Both the position numbers and the translations under genes were made by a program. This document shows, in pieces, positions 32,601 to 45,392 of a stretch of DNA of 64,000 bases. The stretch comes from Gloeophyllum trabeum ATCC 11539. Taxonomy: Eukaryota; Basidiomycota; Agaricomycetes; Gloeophyllales; Gloeophyllaceae. Position 1 is the stretch's first letter, and each line of letters begins with the position of its first letter. The notes beneath the pieces were generated by a model. That model was not told where the DNA came from. It searched no databases and saw only the letters and a program-made list of their open reading frames with translations. The stretch spans positions 1,829,674 through 1,893,673 of the forward strand of contig NW_006920412.1 in the NCBI RefSeq assembly GCF_000344685.1, given 5' to 3'.

Positions 32601-35600
32601 ATGGACATCTGGCTCTCCGATGATAGACCGGTACAAGGTCGACTTAATCAAGGCACGCGGAAAGGAAAGAAGAAGCAAGAGGAAAATCCATGGTCTTATC
32701 CTCTTCTTGAGGAGGGTGCGTTGACTACACTGGGTCTGAGGGGGGAATATGGAAGATTTGAATGGGACTTCCCCTGTAGGAATACTGGTACGTCGCACCT
32801 CGGCTAGCATCAGGGCACCCCTGACGTCTTCTAGGACGGAGGCTGTGTCAGAAAGGGAAGAGTAGTGAGATATATCCTCCCACATGTCCCGTACCGGTCC
32901 AAATGCCACTCTCGTCGATACGGCAACGTGCAGAGCAAGGGGTCAGTACTCATACCCGTGTTCATGTTCGTCCACATACCTAATTTATGTAGGCTCACTT
33001 TATCAGGACATACTTTCCTGATGTTGATATCCCGGGAGAGCTCATACGAGAAGAGATAGCCATGGACGCTCGAGCTTCGCAACAGCTTCAGGAATTCGAC
33101 CCGTACGCGGGAGAAACGCTGGAAATAGTAGAGTGCTATGACAGTTCACGCAAACGCGGGTCATGTCTAGCCTTTCCCATGGGCGAATCCAAACGAGATT
33201 TGAGTAGGTGATGGTTCGCAAAGTAGTATTGCCATCGGATTCACTCTCCCTGTAGATATCTTGCCCTTTCCCTACCAACAGAAGGATAGGGCAATGGCCA
33301 ACCCTTCGCCTCAACCTGTTAAGTCGTTCGAAACACCCATTGTGCAATTAGCTGGCTCATCACTTGGTTCTGCAACTGCGCTGGGTTCGTGCAGCATTTA
33401 TCTGCCTCGTACCAAGGAAATGATGTTGACCTAAATCAAGGTTCAATGCTTGCTGTTCGGACGTTCGCTTCCACGACGCTTCTAGAAGTCAAGGGGAAGG
33501 TCACCAACGGGCCCATTCAAGTTGTCTACGGAGTGTCAGCTGTGGCGCAAGGGGTCGTCAGCCACCCTGAGATTGGGGATCGGCGGGTCGTGGATGTCAA
33601 ACTACGTCCAACGAGCAACCCTGAACTGCTCTTCGCGGATGATCAAGGGTCCATACGCACCTGCCGCATGGGAGGCGGGGGGAACGCAATGTTGGTACAT
33701 CACTGACCTGTCTCATTGTCTATCCATTGATGGTCTTGACAGTGATGTCTTGCATAAAGCATCAGACAGTGACTTGTCGGCGTCGCAAGACCCTTTCCAC
33801 AGGATCGCTCTGCCCAAGCAGGCTGATTGGTTCCTGGTGTTTTCAAGTAACGCTGTTGGTAGATTGGACTTCCGAGTAAGCTTGAAGCTGCGGTATAGCC
33901 TATTGTTCTCATTTTTATTGGCAGTCAATAGCCAAACCGTCCTCGGTTTTCTCTGCACCGCAGCCTTCCTACCCTGTCACGTCTGTTGAAGCGTCACGCT
34001 CAGATCACCTGATATGCATCACTACCTCAAAGGATATATTATGGATCGACGACAGATTTACTCGAAAGCCAGTCCTGGGCTATAAGCACAAACGCGAATT
34101 TGACCGGTCGTTGTTCACGGTCACGACAGAGAGTCTGACCAGTAATTACTGTTTCCCTTCATATTCAGACGTTACAATCTTCTGACAGTCGATGCAGGCC
34201 CTTTGACTCTACTGGCTTCTCGCAAGAACGAATTCATCACTGTGTATGATGTTTCTCGAGACCCTGCCGATGGATTGGTCTACTCGAACGCATCCCCTTA
34301 CTCTCCTTTCGCCACGAATCGCTCGAAAGCACCTTATGCAGGTGCTAAGCTGTTAGTAAATTCTCAAGGCAGTATGACGGAATACAGCCTGGTACGATTA
34401 TCTGAAAGGGGAGGTCTAGATCGTACGGATTTCCAGCATTTCGAGGGAAACATGTCAGCAGGCGACTTGCCGACATCGAACGCTGAACAGTCAGCAGATG
34501 TTCCTTCGATGGGAGATGAGGGCCGGTTGCGCCCGGACGTTGGTCCCCTAGGAGGACGTGAGTTTAGTCAAATCGACTTGAGACCCGTCTATGAAAGTAA
34601 GGACTATTCCGTTAGGCTGCTGTCTTCAAGTATGAAAATCAATGTATTTAACAGGGTTGATGATCCATGGGATCGGCAAGGACCCTGAAGAGGATCCCGA
34701 GGCTGTATATGAAATCCTAGAGAAGATGCCCACCTTCAAGCAGAACCTGGACGAGCCGGTGGACAATGTCCTAACTATGTTTGTCCACTCATCCCCTTTG
34801 CCGAAGGGTCCAGCAATGCTCAATAATGTACACAGGTTCGACATAGCATTTCGGTCCGGAGACGAACCAGATGAAATATCCAGATCGGACTTCCTCACCC
34901 AGAGCTCCCTCAATTCTGCCCGCGGGTACCGGGCTTTGATGCTGGGGCGGATCCCGAAGTGTGCGTTGATAAAACAATTTCCTTGGCACAAAGACATTAC
35001 ATCCTTCCTTCGTCATTTTGATTGCGACGGAGATCATCCTGAAGAGACAGTCGAACAGCTGCGTCGCTACGATCTGGCATCGCCGCCGGAGCGTGCTGGT
35101 CCATCGTACCGACTGGAAGCAGAGGCTCGCGAACGACTCACGCTTGATCTGGCATTATCGTCGGATGTCTTCTCCGTTAACTCATTTCGTAAACCGTCCG
35201 CGTCGGATCTCGACGACGCCTTCGAGACTATGTCCCGTGCGACGGAAAACATGTCCTTGTCCGTGTCCGAGCCTCCTCCTGTCCATTTTGGGTATCTTCG
35301 GCCGGCAATGAAGGACGCAAAGAATCATTACCCCATGGTAGATGGAAAGGAGCAGCCTCCAATGCGCGGAGCTTCAATGGAGATGCCTCTCGGTGCCCGC
35401 CTCTTGCTGCAGGAATGGGATGTGGATGGAGATCCGGACAGCTATGTTTATCAAGATCCGTATGACACGGCTGGGTCTACGCCAACAATTACTCCTTTTC
35501 GAAGCAAGCCGGCTGCTGAAGCGAGCCGAAATTCTTCTCGCCCGGAGAGGGAGACACAGAGGCCGCCTGTGATCGTTGCAGCTCGAACACTTGCTCCTCC

Positions 35601-35817
35601 TGTGCCCTCTTTGCAGACCGTACCCAGGCCCGCGGCAGTTCAATCTCAGGAGCCCATGGCAGGAGGACGCACGGGCGCTACGACGCAGTTAACTCCTGCA
35701 AACTCCCAATCTCAGGACATGTTCATGACGAACACTCAGATTCTTCCTGGACCGTTTGGCGGTCGTGTGCCTGTAGGCAAAAAGAAGGCAGCGAAGAAGC
35801 GAATGGGTGGATTCTAA
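32601..35817 (+). CDS. RRN6-like RNA polymerase I initiation factor
   Basis: Likely subunit of the Pol I core factor/TAF1C-like complex at the rDNA promoter. Exons include MDIWLSDDRPVQGRLNQGTR, EEIAMDARASQQLQEFDPYA, RTFASTTLLEVKGKVTNGPI, PLTLLASRKNEFITVYDVSR, and a 391-residue final exon. A WD40-like propeller in the first half fits the RRN6/TAF1C layout. The last residues, TQILPGPFGGRVPVGKKKAA followed by KKRMGGF, match the conserved RRN6 C-terminal tail, and QEWDVDGDPDSYVYQDPYD is typical just before it. The middle is long and low in similarity, as is normal for the family. At least seven introns. Confidence 0.75.
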
Positions 35818-36194
35818 CAGAGCACGACAGGACAGCACTATCTATAATCCCGTAGTGTATATCGAATATCTAGTCCACTTAATGGAGTTACCTTCCGTAC
35901 TTTGAGAGTCCCTCATCCTCTATAGAGAAGGACTAGGAAACTGAACGTAGATATGGAATACTAAGATCGTATTAGCTGCATCTCGGTACAGTGACTTGCC
36001 CCAGATGCCACTTTTGGTTCTCAGTCCATGGACTCTTATTGTTGCTCACGGCCCGGTGGCCACTCTGGGCATTATAGAACTTCAACTTACACTGGGAATG
36101 ATAGCATGCTATAGTCATATGACGCCAAGGGAGCTGGGGGGGCATGTCAGACACTGAGATTAAATATTCTGAGGCTTGCTACAGTCAATGAGGG

Positions 36195-36223
36195 GCCACA
36201 TCGCAGCCAAGCTGCGATGTGGC
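36195..36223. repeat. Perfect 13 bp hairpin
   Basis: GCCACATCGCAGC is followed after a 3 nt loop (CAA) by its exact reverse complement. It lies in the 1.3 kb gene-free space between the RRN6-like gene and the carrier gene, with no U-tract next to it. Function unknown. Confidence 0.7.
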
Positions 36224-36401
36224 TGGCAATTTATGCCATAACTAAGGGGCCGTATCACAGCTCTTGGGCCCAGCGTGGCCCTGACATCGCATATCAAGAC
36301 TTTCAGAGAGAAATAATGAGGGGTGAATAAGTAAACTACGTATTCGCGGTACACTTTCCTGGCCGGCTCACTACCATGCAGTATTGCACGGGTGGCTGCT
36401 A

Positions 36402-36813
36402 TGGTGCGGGACACCTAGTCACCACTACTTTGGTACAACAGTTATGGAGGGTCCAATTTTCCCTCATTTTCTTATCCATCTTGGGAAAACACTGCATTTG
36501 ATGAAAGAATCAGCTTCTCAAGACGGATTGTCGAAATACTTAAAATTGAAGGAGTTATAATTTTGGCCCAAATCTATTTTGCCAAATTACCCCATATAGA
36601 TAGGCGCTTATTATGTAATCACTATGCAAGGTCGAGAAATCCTTGGCTACCTACTTGTGTATAACACTGTGAGTCCTTATATAGCTACTGAGTACCATTA
36701 AATAGCTCTGCCCACTGCGAAGTCCTCGTTTTCGTGACCTCAGAATTAAAAATTTTCTCCAGCACCGATTTTGCCACTGTCCAAAAGTAGCGGTGACTAG
36801 GTGTCCCGCACCA
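36402..36813. mobile_element. MITE with ~31 bp terminal inverted repeats, TA target site
   Basis: Both ends read TGGTGCGGGACACCTAGTCA inward, then CC, one mismatch, and CTACTTT. A TA dinucleotide flanks each end (36400-36401 and 36814-36815). The 412 bp body is AT-rich and has no coding frame. This is the typical form of a non-autonomous Tc1/mariner-like element. It lies between the RRN6-like gene and the mitochondrial carrier gene. Confidence 0.85.
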
Positions 36814-37156
36814 TAGTCTCAGGATAACCGACATTTGCCGAGCCGTGTATTGCCGAAATAGGAAGGAGGGGACCGCTTCGGATGACCCTGTTTGCTGCTT
36901 CACGTACTGGTACTACTGGCGCTGGGTGTGAACCTCTGTTCCGTCTGCTAACTGGCTTGACCTGGACTACGACGTACGACATATTCATTTTGCTGCAAAA
37001 CGTTGACCGGCCGTGCAAACGCACGAAAACTGGACTCGGCCGGCCCAGCGAGCGTGCTTCATGGATGGAGAAAGGTACGCTCAAATGATCTTCAAATACC
37101 GGCCACTGAACAGTGGAGTAGCCAACCAAAGTCTCTGTCTGGATCGCTAGCATTGA

Positions 37157-38540
37157 ATGAGGCTATCCGACGTATGTCAATTAATATTTGCCCGTAGTAT
37201 TATTAGTTGACGTTCATATAAGGAAACAAGACGGCAGTATGTGCTCTCACAGCGAGCTACATATCGACCTTTGTCGGGTATCCGGTATGCGAAAGATCAG
37301 CTAAAACTCTGGCGGGATGGTCGGTATTGACGCGAATTAGCTGGACTCTCTCAAGTCTAGACTTCAGACGCGGAGAGTACGCATATCTGTGCCTAAACTC
37401 GCTGCCCAGGTGTACCGTGATGAGGGCTTAATTGGGTTTTATCGCGGTTTCTGGATACCTCTCATGACCATATCATTCGTTCGTGCGTCAGATGCTACCT
37501 CCCTTGGTTGAAGGGACACGCTGAAGGAGATTTCAGGAGCCACATCCATGACTATTTACGATAACACCAAGGTAACATTGCATAGGAATGGCATGCTCGC
37601 CCGTAACACCCTCGTTGATGTCGCAGCGAGCGGTGGGATTGGTGGCGCTCTCGCTGGATCTGCCATTTCGTTCGCCAGTGCCCGTAAGTGCTCTCGCTCT
37701 CACCCGTACAGAAGCTCACGTCGTCCCGTGACCAGCATTCGAACTGGTTAAGGTTGGTTCTCTCTTAGGTTGTCAGAGTCAAATGTCTTACGAACGTGAC
37801 CTAGATCCGCAGGCAGCTCGAGTATGCCATCGCAGCCTCGAAAGGCCAGCGTATAGCAAAGCCGCCCAGTACTATGGAAGCTGTTAGAGACATAATTCGT
37901 ACGAATGGCAGGTTCGGCATGTGGACTGGCATGCGCATGCACTTCCGTGAGTTGCCTCTTCTTCCTCAGAAGTAGTCTCTCCGTTTTACATTCCTGGACT
38001 TAGTACGTGATACAAGTGGGACGGGTCTCTATTTTCTGGAGTATGATGGTATGCGGTATCTGATGGGAAGGCGTCCCAATGGAGAGCAAGGGCCTCCTCC
38101 TCCGTGGCTGCCGCTTCCTAATGGCCTGATACCTTTTGTGTGCGGTTCTTTCTGTGGCGTGACATCCTGGGCCCTGATCTACCCGCTGGACGTGTAAGTG
38201 ATCATGGATCTAGCCAAACAATCAAGTCGACTGATATCTTGCGCAAGCGTGAAAACGAAGGTGCAAGAGCGATCCTTAGCAGGTCTTCCTCCTCGCGGTG
38301 TACGCGAAACATTCAGGCGTCTCATACGAGGTATTTTTTTCTTGTACATATGAGCACTCATGGGAATTAACATCCCATTGCATGTTAGGACCTGACCCTA
38401 ATAATCCTCAACCCATCCACGTCGGGGTTGCCAGGATATACCGAGGACTAGGTGTCAGTGCAACCCGAAGCATCACCACTCACGGTCTGCTTTGGACTTT
38501 CTTCGATATCGTCGCCGGCTATATCGATAGGCTACCATAA
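37157..38540 (+). CDS. Mitochondrial carrier family transporter (SLC25)
   Basis: Six-span inner-membrane metabolite carrier with three Solcar repeats. A likely first exon is MRLSD (37157) spliced by a 59 nt intron to TAVCALTASYISTFVGYP. The first signature follows across another intron as YP-LDSLKSRLQTRR. The second half-repeat holds FELVKV-RRQLEYAIAASKGQ, and the third has SWALIYPLDV-VKTKVQERSL. The protein ends GLLWTFFDIVAGYIDRLP. The first repeat resembles acylcarnitine/ornithine-type carriers, but the substrate cannot be set from sequence alone. About seven short introns. It converges on CCT4 with 273 bp between stops. Confidence 0.85.
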
Positions 38541-38813
38541 CATATAGAGCCAGCATTTCAGGTGCTGTATCAATGAGAGTATGTTTTATAGTACCGCACT
38601 GCTGCTTCGCAATAATACACATAGATTTGCACACCGCACCTGGCCTATTCTCTGCATAGGGCCGCCAAAGGGCAGGGGGATTAATCCGGGAGTATTTGCT
38701 TTGTTACGGGCAGCGGTAATCGAGATGGATCGAGGTACATGTTAGACCTATCATATCATCGTCGAGCTTATCATAATGGCGTAGATGGCACTAAAGTTAC
38801 ATTATTGTTATGA

Positions 38814-40874
38814 CTACCGAGCCTGAACGTAGTCATCTATCTTCAGCAACAGGCAAACCGTCTCGGTTGATAACTCGATTGCGCTCGTCGAGACTAGTAA
38901 AGGTTGTACGACATCCTCCTCCAAGATGTTGGATATTAATCCCTAGAATCGGAACGTCAGGACCGTCGTTTGCCATGCAGGACGGTCTAAAGGCCACGTA
39001 CCTTGCGGACATTGATACCAGCATTGCGTTCGCCCAGGGCGTGCCGATTCCTGAGTTCAGTGACGATGGCGATAGGGTTCAAACCAGCATTCTCAGCCAG
39101 TGTTGTGGGAATGACTTCCAAAGCATCTGCATATGCCTGGAAGCAGTACGCCTCCATGCCCTTCAGGGACTGGGCGTATTGCGATAACAGACGCGAAACG
39201 TGAATTTCAGGTGCCCCACCGCCGCTGATCAGAGCCCTATGAGCGTGTATTAGATAACATTGACACTGACACCGACACCAGTATCTTAGAAGCATACCTC
39301 TTCTTTACTAGGCATCTGACAACGCAAAGCGCGTCATGCAGACTACGCTCGCACTCTTCCAACACGAGCGAATTGCTACCCATCGCCAAGATACTCACGG
39401 TCCGGCCTTTATGCTTGACGCCAGTAATTTTGACAACCTTGGGACCGCTCTCGCTTGTCTCTTCGACAAGATCCGCGTAGCCCAGCTTGTCCTCCGTGAA
39501 AGCTTCGATGTCCGCAACAGGTTTGCATCCCAGACTCTTGCTCAGGAATTCTATCTCGTCACGCTCGATGTCCTTGACCACGAGGATATTGAGCTTCTTC
39601 AGGAAGTTCAACGAGATGTCGTCAACCGCGTCTCGCAGGATGGATTTTTGGATGAGGAGGACGTTGCAATTTGCCTTCTTGATCTTTTTGCAGATGTTGA
39701 GAAGATATTGACGGCCCTCCTTGAGGACCTTGTCCATCTGGCGATAGTCATTAATTACCACGGTGTTATCCATCTAAATCATGTTTAGTATACTAGGTGT
39801 AGCAAGGACCAGAGGGGTACTTACATCGGGTTTCGGTGCACTGAGTTGGAACTGGACGAGACCGATCTTGGCTTTTTCTATCCTTGTTGGTCCGCCAGCA
39901 GCGACGACGACGTTTTGATTTAGGACAACACCCTCCACTAATTGGGTGTCTTCAATGGTGCCTCCGACCTTCTTCACTATCCTAATGTCGCGGAGGTCGA
40001 CTGTGGAGGAGGTGGGGGTAACAAGTTTGGTGACAGCCGCCACAGCAATAGGTGCCAATGTGGATGAGTATTGGGAGACAATCTATACCAAAGGAGGAGT
40101 ATAGTTCCATAAACAGCGAACGCCAAGGGTAGGCGAGAATGCAGAACGGGACAGACCTTAGAGTTAAGTGAGGTTGTCGCTGCCCGAAGTAAGCTCGCCT
40201 TGTCGTTCAAGTCTATGGGCGTAGATATCTCCGTAAGGTACTCCACAGCTTTTGCAGACGCTCTCAAGAACGAATCGGCAATGATGGTAGGGTGAATGCC
40301 CTTTTGCAGCATCTTCTCTGCAGCACCTAACAAGGAGCCCGCAAGTACAACAACCGATGTCGTACCATCTCCCGCCTCGATGTCTTGAGCTGCAGACAAA
40401 TCAACGAGCTACAGCGACACGTTAGCTGGGTGACTTGAAAAGCGGCGGAAAGGACACACCATCTTGGCAGCAGGATGCAAGGCTTGTATACTCCGAAGAA
40501 TCGTAGCTCCATCATTGGTGATGATAACCTCCCCCTTTGCCGTCTGAATCTGTATCGAGAGTTGTAGAGTCACGGATGCAACTAGGATGAGCTGCGCATA
40601 CCATCTTGTCCATTCCTCTTGGACCCAAGGATGTCCGCACCGCATCACTGATGGCTGTACAATAATCAGACTCAGTAAAATATTCAAGATAAGCCTCACC
40701 TACCTTTGGCAGCAATCAGGTTGGACAATCTGACCTCCATCGGTTTGTTCTGCACGGGAAACGCGTCAAATTCGTAGCTTAACTCTGTGAAAGAATGGGA
40801 TGCTATCTCACTTTGTCATTGAACGCGGTCATTCCAGAAGGACCCGAGGTCGCTGAAAGTGCTGCAGACGCCAT
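38814..40874 (-). CDS. CCT4: T-complex protein 1 subunit delta (CCT4)
   Basis: Subunit of the cytosolic chaperonin TRiC/CCT that folds actin, tubulin and WD40 proteins. The start at 40874 gives [21 protein letters not shown], then [47 protein letters not shown], and the ATP site block [17 protein letters not shown]. The delta-specific text includes [23 protein letters not shown] sequence near 39960, [20 protein letters not shown], and the C-terminal [20 protein letters not shown] ending IDDYVQAR. About eight exons with 45-60 nt introns. Confidence 0.95.
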
Positions 40875-41070
40875 TGTAAGAGTCTGTCGTACGCAGCGGT
40901 CAATAGCGTCCCAAAGATTCAGCCGCGGCGGCAATTCCTGGGCGCTAAATTTAGACATCAGTCCGTACCGAGCCATTGCGCCACGTGAATACATTGCGTA
41001 TTCCTGCAGAGCACTTCCAGCTTTCTCTCAGCTTGCGTACACCTCTCACTCACACACTACACCTGTTACC

Positions 41071-42775
41071 ATGGATATCGTACGTCGCATTTACGCCGTC
41101 AGTGGAATAGTATTGAGTCCATGTTTTTTCAGGATCATCTCGGAGGTGCAGGAGGACTGTTTGCTCAGTTGGCACAGTACGCGCGTCCTATCGTCTGTAT
41201 CTGTAAACGTGTTGCTGAGGACGTGTTTACCGTCTCTTCTCGCAGAGGGTTTGGTGGTGGCCTGGTTAACAGGATGGGACGTCCTCCGCCTCGGTCGTAC
41301 GACGAGTACCTGAAAGCCTACAGTGTGGCCATGCTTCCAGGCCGCCAGAGGGAGAACGTCAGCTACGGTGGAAAGAGTGAGTTTCTCCCCATCTGACCTT
41401 CTCCTGTACAAGACTAAGCTAGCTTAATCAGTCATCATGCCCCCTTCTGCTCTTGCTACACTCACCCAGCTCGATCTCGAATCGCCATGGATGTTCCAGC
41501 TCCGTAATCCCTCCAATCCCGCTGCGTCCACACATGCAGGTGTTCTCGAGTTCATCGCAGAGGAAGGATGCGTACATTTGCCATACTGGATGATGAAGAC
41601 CCTCCGATTGAACGAAGGAGACCCGGTGCGCATAACGGGTGCCGAGCTACCGAAGGGTAAATTCGTCAAGATACAAGCCCAGAGTGTACATTTTTTGGAG
41701 GTGTCGGACCCAAAGGCTGTGTAAGTGACATGTTCTAAATCGTGCAATAGGTATTCATGGATGCACATAGTCTAGAGATGGCTTTACGCAACTTTACCTG
41801 TCTAACACAAGGGGACATGATCGAAATTGTCTACAATTCCATTGTCTTCGGTTTCCTTATAATGGAAACCCGACCAGGAAACGCCGGTATCAGCGTGCTC
41901 GACACAGATCTTGAAGTCGACTTCGCCACACCCGTCGGCTACAAGGAGCCAGAGAGACCAAAGGCTGCGCCCCCGCCAACCATGGCTTCCAAGTTGAAGA
42001 TCGATCTCAATTCTGCGTCTCCCGGCTCATCGCGGCCAGCGAGTTCTCTAGGTGGCGCGTTCGCCGAAACAAGTACAGGCACTTCGACATTGACGAAGAA
42101 GGGAGAAGACTGGGAAAGCTTCAAGGGGAGAGGTGAAACGTTGGGTGGACGCAAAACGAAGGGAAAAGGAATAAGCCACAGGAAAGTTGAGGAAGTATCG
42201 GAAGGAAGTAAGATCATTCGGACAGGGTAAGATGCCAGCACGAGTAACAATGATTTATCACTGACAGAAGACCCTACCACAGGCAACGCCGAATCGTGAA
42301 CGCCGACATATTAGAGTCAGGAGCACCGGTACCCGCTCCCCTGAATCTTCCCTTTGGAAAGTTGTTCTTTGGCTATAACATTCCTCCGTATCAGCCACCC
42401 GAGAATGCATCTGGTACAAATGGCCAGGTAAGGGGATCTTTGTACAACCCTCGGAACCGCATTAAAGGACGGTCTTAGCAATCGACGGCCTTCACTGGTG
42501 CCGGCAACACCTTAATCGGCCGATCTTCCCAGTCGCAGGCCAGTAAAGGGAAGGGGAAAGAGCAAGAATCGACAAGTTCGCAAGGGCCCGTGAAGGAATG
42601 GGGCAAGGGACAGACTTTGGCTTCCCCAACGCCTGCAGCATTAGGTGCTGGCGGTGCTCGAGTCCCTAGACCGCCACAAAGGGGTAATGCGAAGCAGAAG
42701 CATCGGGAGCGAAGTCTAACACCAGACTTCGGGGTTGACGATGACGACGACGTGATTATCATAGACAGCGACTAG
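41071..42775 (+). CDS. UFD1: Ubiquitin fusion degradation protein Ufd1
   Basis: Cdc48/p97 cofactor (with Npl4) that extracts ubiquitinated substrates, as in ERAD. A 9 nt first exon (MDI) splices to DHLGGAGGLFAQLAQ, then GFGGGLVNRMGRPPPRSYDE. The UFD1 double-psi barrel region follows: VIMPPSALATLTQLDLESPW, LEFIAEEGCVHLPYWMMKTL and ALRNFTCLTQGDMIEIVYN. The C-terminal half is Ser/Pro-rich and ends with DDDDDVIIIDSD at 42775, an acidic tail. Five introns. Divergent from CCT4 (196 bp between starts). Confidence 0.94.
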
Positions 42776-42956
42776 CATCATCTTCCTTGGCAATCAACAG
42801 TCAAGAAGCTCGAGGACATGTAGGTTAGATGTATCATAGTCTCGTAGATCCGCAGCGTAGCAGGCAACTGTACGCAATCCAATATGTGCTTGTCTATTGA
42901 TCATCTCCTCATTGTGTGCAGCTAGCTCTTACGCCTGCTAAACCGCGGTATGTAAA

Positions 42957-45005
42957 TCAAAGCATAACTACGCCTACGCCCCTTCCAGCCTCCCGCCCTC
43001 CAATGGCTTTCACGCCTGCCAAGGGCGCCGTTCTCCAGTTGTAGAGGTAGAAGTTGAGCATACCGTCACCCGCGCCGAACTGGAGAGTCGCGTTAAGAAA
43101 GCTAGTAGGTCAAGGCACTTTACAGGGACGAACCTTCAGATCGTTCAGGAATGCGACGTTATCCATCAAGGTCAGAACGTTGAACACGTCGAAGCTCGCT
43201 TCATTCGCGATGACCAATGCATCACCGATGAGGTCGGTCAACCGCTTTTTGAGATCGCGTTCAACGTCCTCCTCGCTGTCACTAGCAAAGGCTGTCTCTG
43301 AAGCATAGTAGAAGAGGTATGCTGCTTCGAGAAGGTTATGCTTGGGATTGTCGATGATCGTTGAAGGTAGTGAATAGAACGTGAAAAAATCCGTTATACG
43401 GCGAGTGGAAGGAGCCTGCGCAGCGTCACCCCAAATTTCAGATCACGCTAATTCAGGGGTGGTCAAGGGCACATACCTCGACCACATAACTCCAGATAAC
43501 CTGTCCTTCCCTCCTGCCCTTCACCATATCGCCCCGACCCAGTCCACTCAAGAACTGGTGTCTTATCTCTTCCACAGTCATCAGGGGGACCATGTCGAAC
43601 CGCTTCATATATCTGTCGTACAGATCCGCCACCTGCTCGATGTCACTTTCCGTCATCTCTCGAAGAGCGAGATGCGTAGACGAGGGCACTTTCTGGAGAC
43701 GGATCATTCGAGCTAGGGTCTGATTACGCGGCACATACGTGAACTTCGTGTCGACTAGTTTCGGGATGTTGAGTGAACGATGGTAATACCTACGCGGAGG
43801 ATCAGGGATTGTACGGCATGAAGCTGCGGTAGACTGACCGGCATGTGGACACCGGTGTGGGCAGCAGCATGCCAACCGTGTATATGGCTTGGAAGATCCC
43901 CTTGAGATGGCATTGTCTCGTCACCTCCTTAATCAAGACCGGCGTTAGCCGCTTAGATCGCAGTTTCTTGTGCACACAGAGATAGTTAATCTCGCTAGCC
44001 TTGACGATGCTGCAGGAGCCAAGATGTAAGAAAAGGAAGATATGGAAAAAACGCAGCATACTTGGATCGTATCCGCAATGTGATGGGGACACCGGATATA
44101 AAGCCAACAAGTTTCTTGTTGGATGCAACACGTACGCCTACATGCCATTCCTTGTGGTAGCCAGGTGGCTGGAGTGCCCTGTGTGTCCCTACTATCAGCG
44201 CATGGCAATCCGATACGTGCGTCGAACTGTACCATTGCAGAAACTCGGCCGTGTATTGGAAACGGAAGGTAGCATCCTTGTCCTCGACGTAGTTCAGAGA
44301 TAGCAATTCGTATACCTCTTTGAGCTGATACAGACATGAGCGTATGAGACAAACGAATTCCAGGGAACTGACTTGATTGGGATCATTAAGGTCAACGATA
44401 GACCATTGGAATTCCTTCGGCAGTGGGTATGGTTCTTGACGCACTTCCTCTCCAGGCCTGGAAGGCTCGATGGGCCCATCTTCGGCGGGAACCTCGTCAC
44501 CAAGCTGTGGTACTGGTTGGGTGGACCAGAACTTGAGAAACAAGTCGTGAGCGCCGGTATGAGAGGAGGGACAAGTGACTCTCACCTTGTGGTCCCCAGC
44601 ATCCTTCTTACCCTTCCCAGCAATCCCTGTCTTCCCCTTCGCGTAGTCCATAATCTTCAAATGATCCAGCGCCATCCTGACCGTCTGCTCATCCACACCT
44701 TCTACATCCCCGTGCTCCTCCTTCACTTTCTCCAGAACTTCATCTACGACCGCTTGAGGCACCTGCTTCTGGCCCTTGAGAGCATTCAGGGCTTTGCTGA
44801 CCTTTGCCCTCTTCTTCTTTTTCTTCTTCTGCGAAGTTCCCGCAGACGACGACGCCTGAGGAGAAGATGCGTCTACCGACGGCTCCTCCTCCGAGCCTGA
44901 GCCTGAGCCTGAACCGTCTTCGGCACCCGGATCATCCTGCACGATGGTCGTGTCAACGATCTCTTCCAACTTGCCCTTTTCTCTGGTTGAATGAGATGCG
45001 GACAT
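42957..45005 (-). CDS. NMT1: Glycylpeptide N-tetradecanoyltransferase (N-myristoyltransferase)
   Basis: Transfers myristate from myristoyl-CoA to N-terminal glycine of target proteins. The start at 45005 gives [20 protein letters not shown], then an acidic Ser-rich stretch and a lysine tract, as in other NMT N-termini. The catalytic part includes [85 protein letters not shown] and [16 protein letters not shown]. The end reads [15 protein letters not shown] through GVGVVML. The C-terminal Leu carboxylate, which is catalytic in the family, is kept. About ten exons. Confidence 0.95.
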
Positions 45006-45392
45006 TGAGAAGGAAGGCTGATATATCCCCTGTGTATAGTGTATAGATGTGTGCAAGCTAGGTAGGTACGACGCGTCCTCGGACAAGCGCGTCTGAATTA
45101 CTTCCGGTTGTCCATCCCGTCTGACCACAACGGCAGCCCTCAGTGGCCGGCGGACAGCTGTATACGTCTAACCCTGGCGCTACCGATTTGCTCGAGGAAA
45201 CTGCACCTACCCGAACCGATATCGACCTCGATCATACCCCGGGCCAGTGGTCATACGCAGAGCCGCATACAGTATTCCAGTATCGACGGCAGCATCTGGG
45301 GACTGGCAGTCATGGTCAAATAATTCACAAGTATAAACCACGATCACAATGATATCAACAGCGCAGAGAGAACTGTGACGAGGCAAGGATGG

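Noticed and set aside
35818..36400. Possible gene in the 1.3 kb between the RRN6-like and carrier genes
   Set aside because: Only short frames without motifs; holds a hairpin and a MITE.
36882..37153. Short frames just upstream of the mitochondrial carrier
   Set aside because: No conserved motif and opposite-strand overlap; probably 5' UTR and promoter.
45108..45352. Plus-strand frame of about 70 codons between NMT and OGG1
   Set aside because: Starts with GTG, no family match, no splice support. I see nothing else in 45006-45392.
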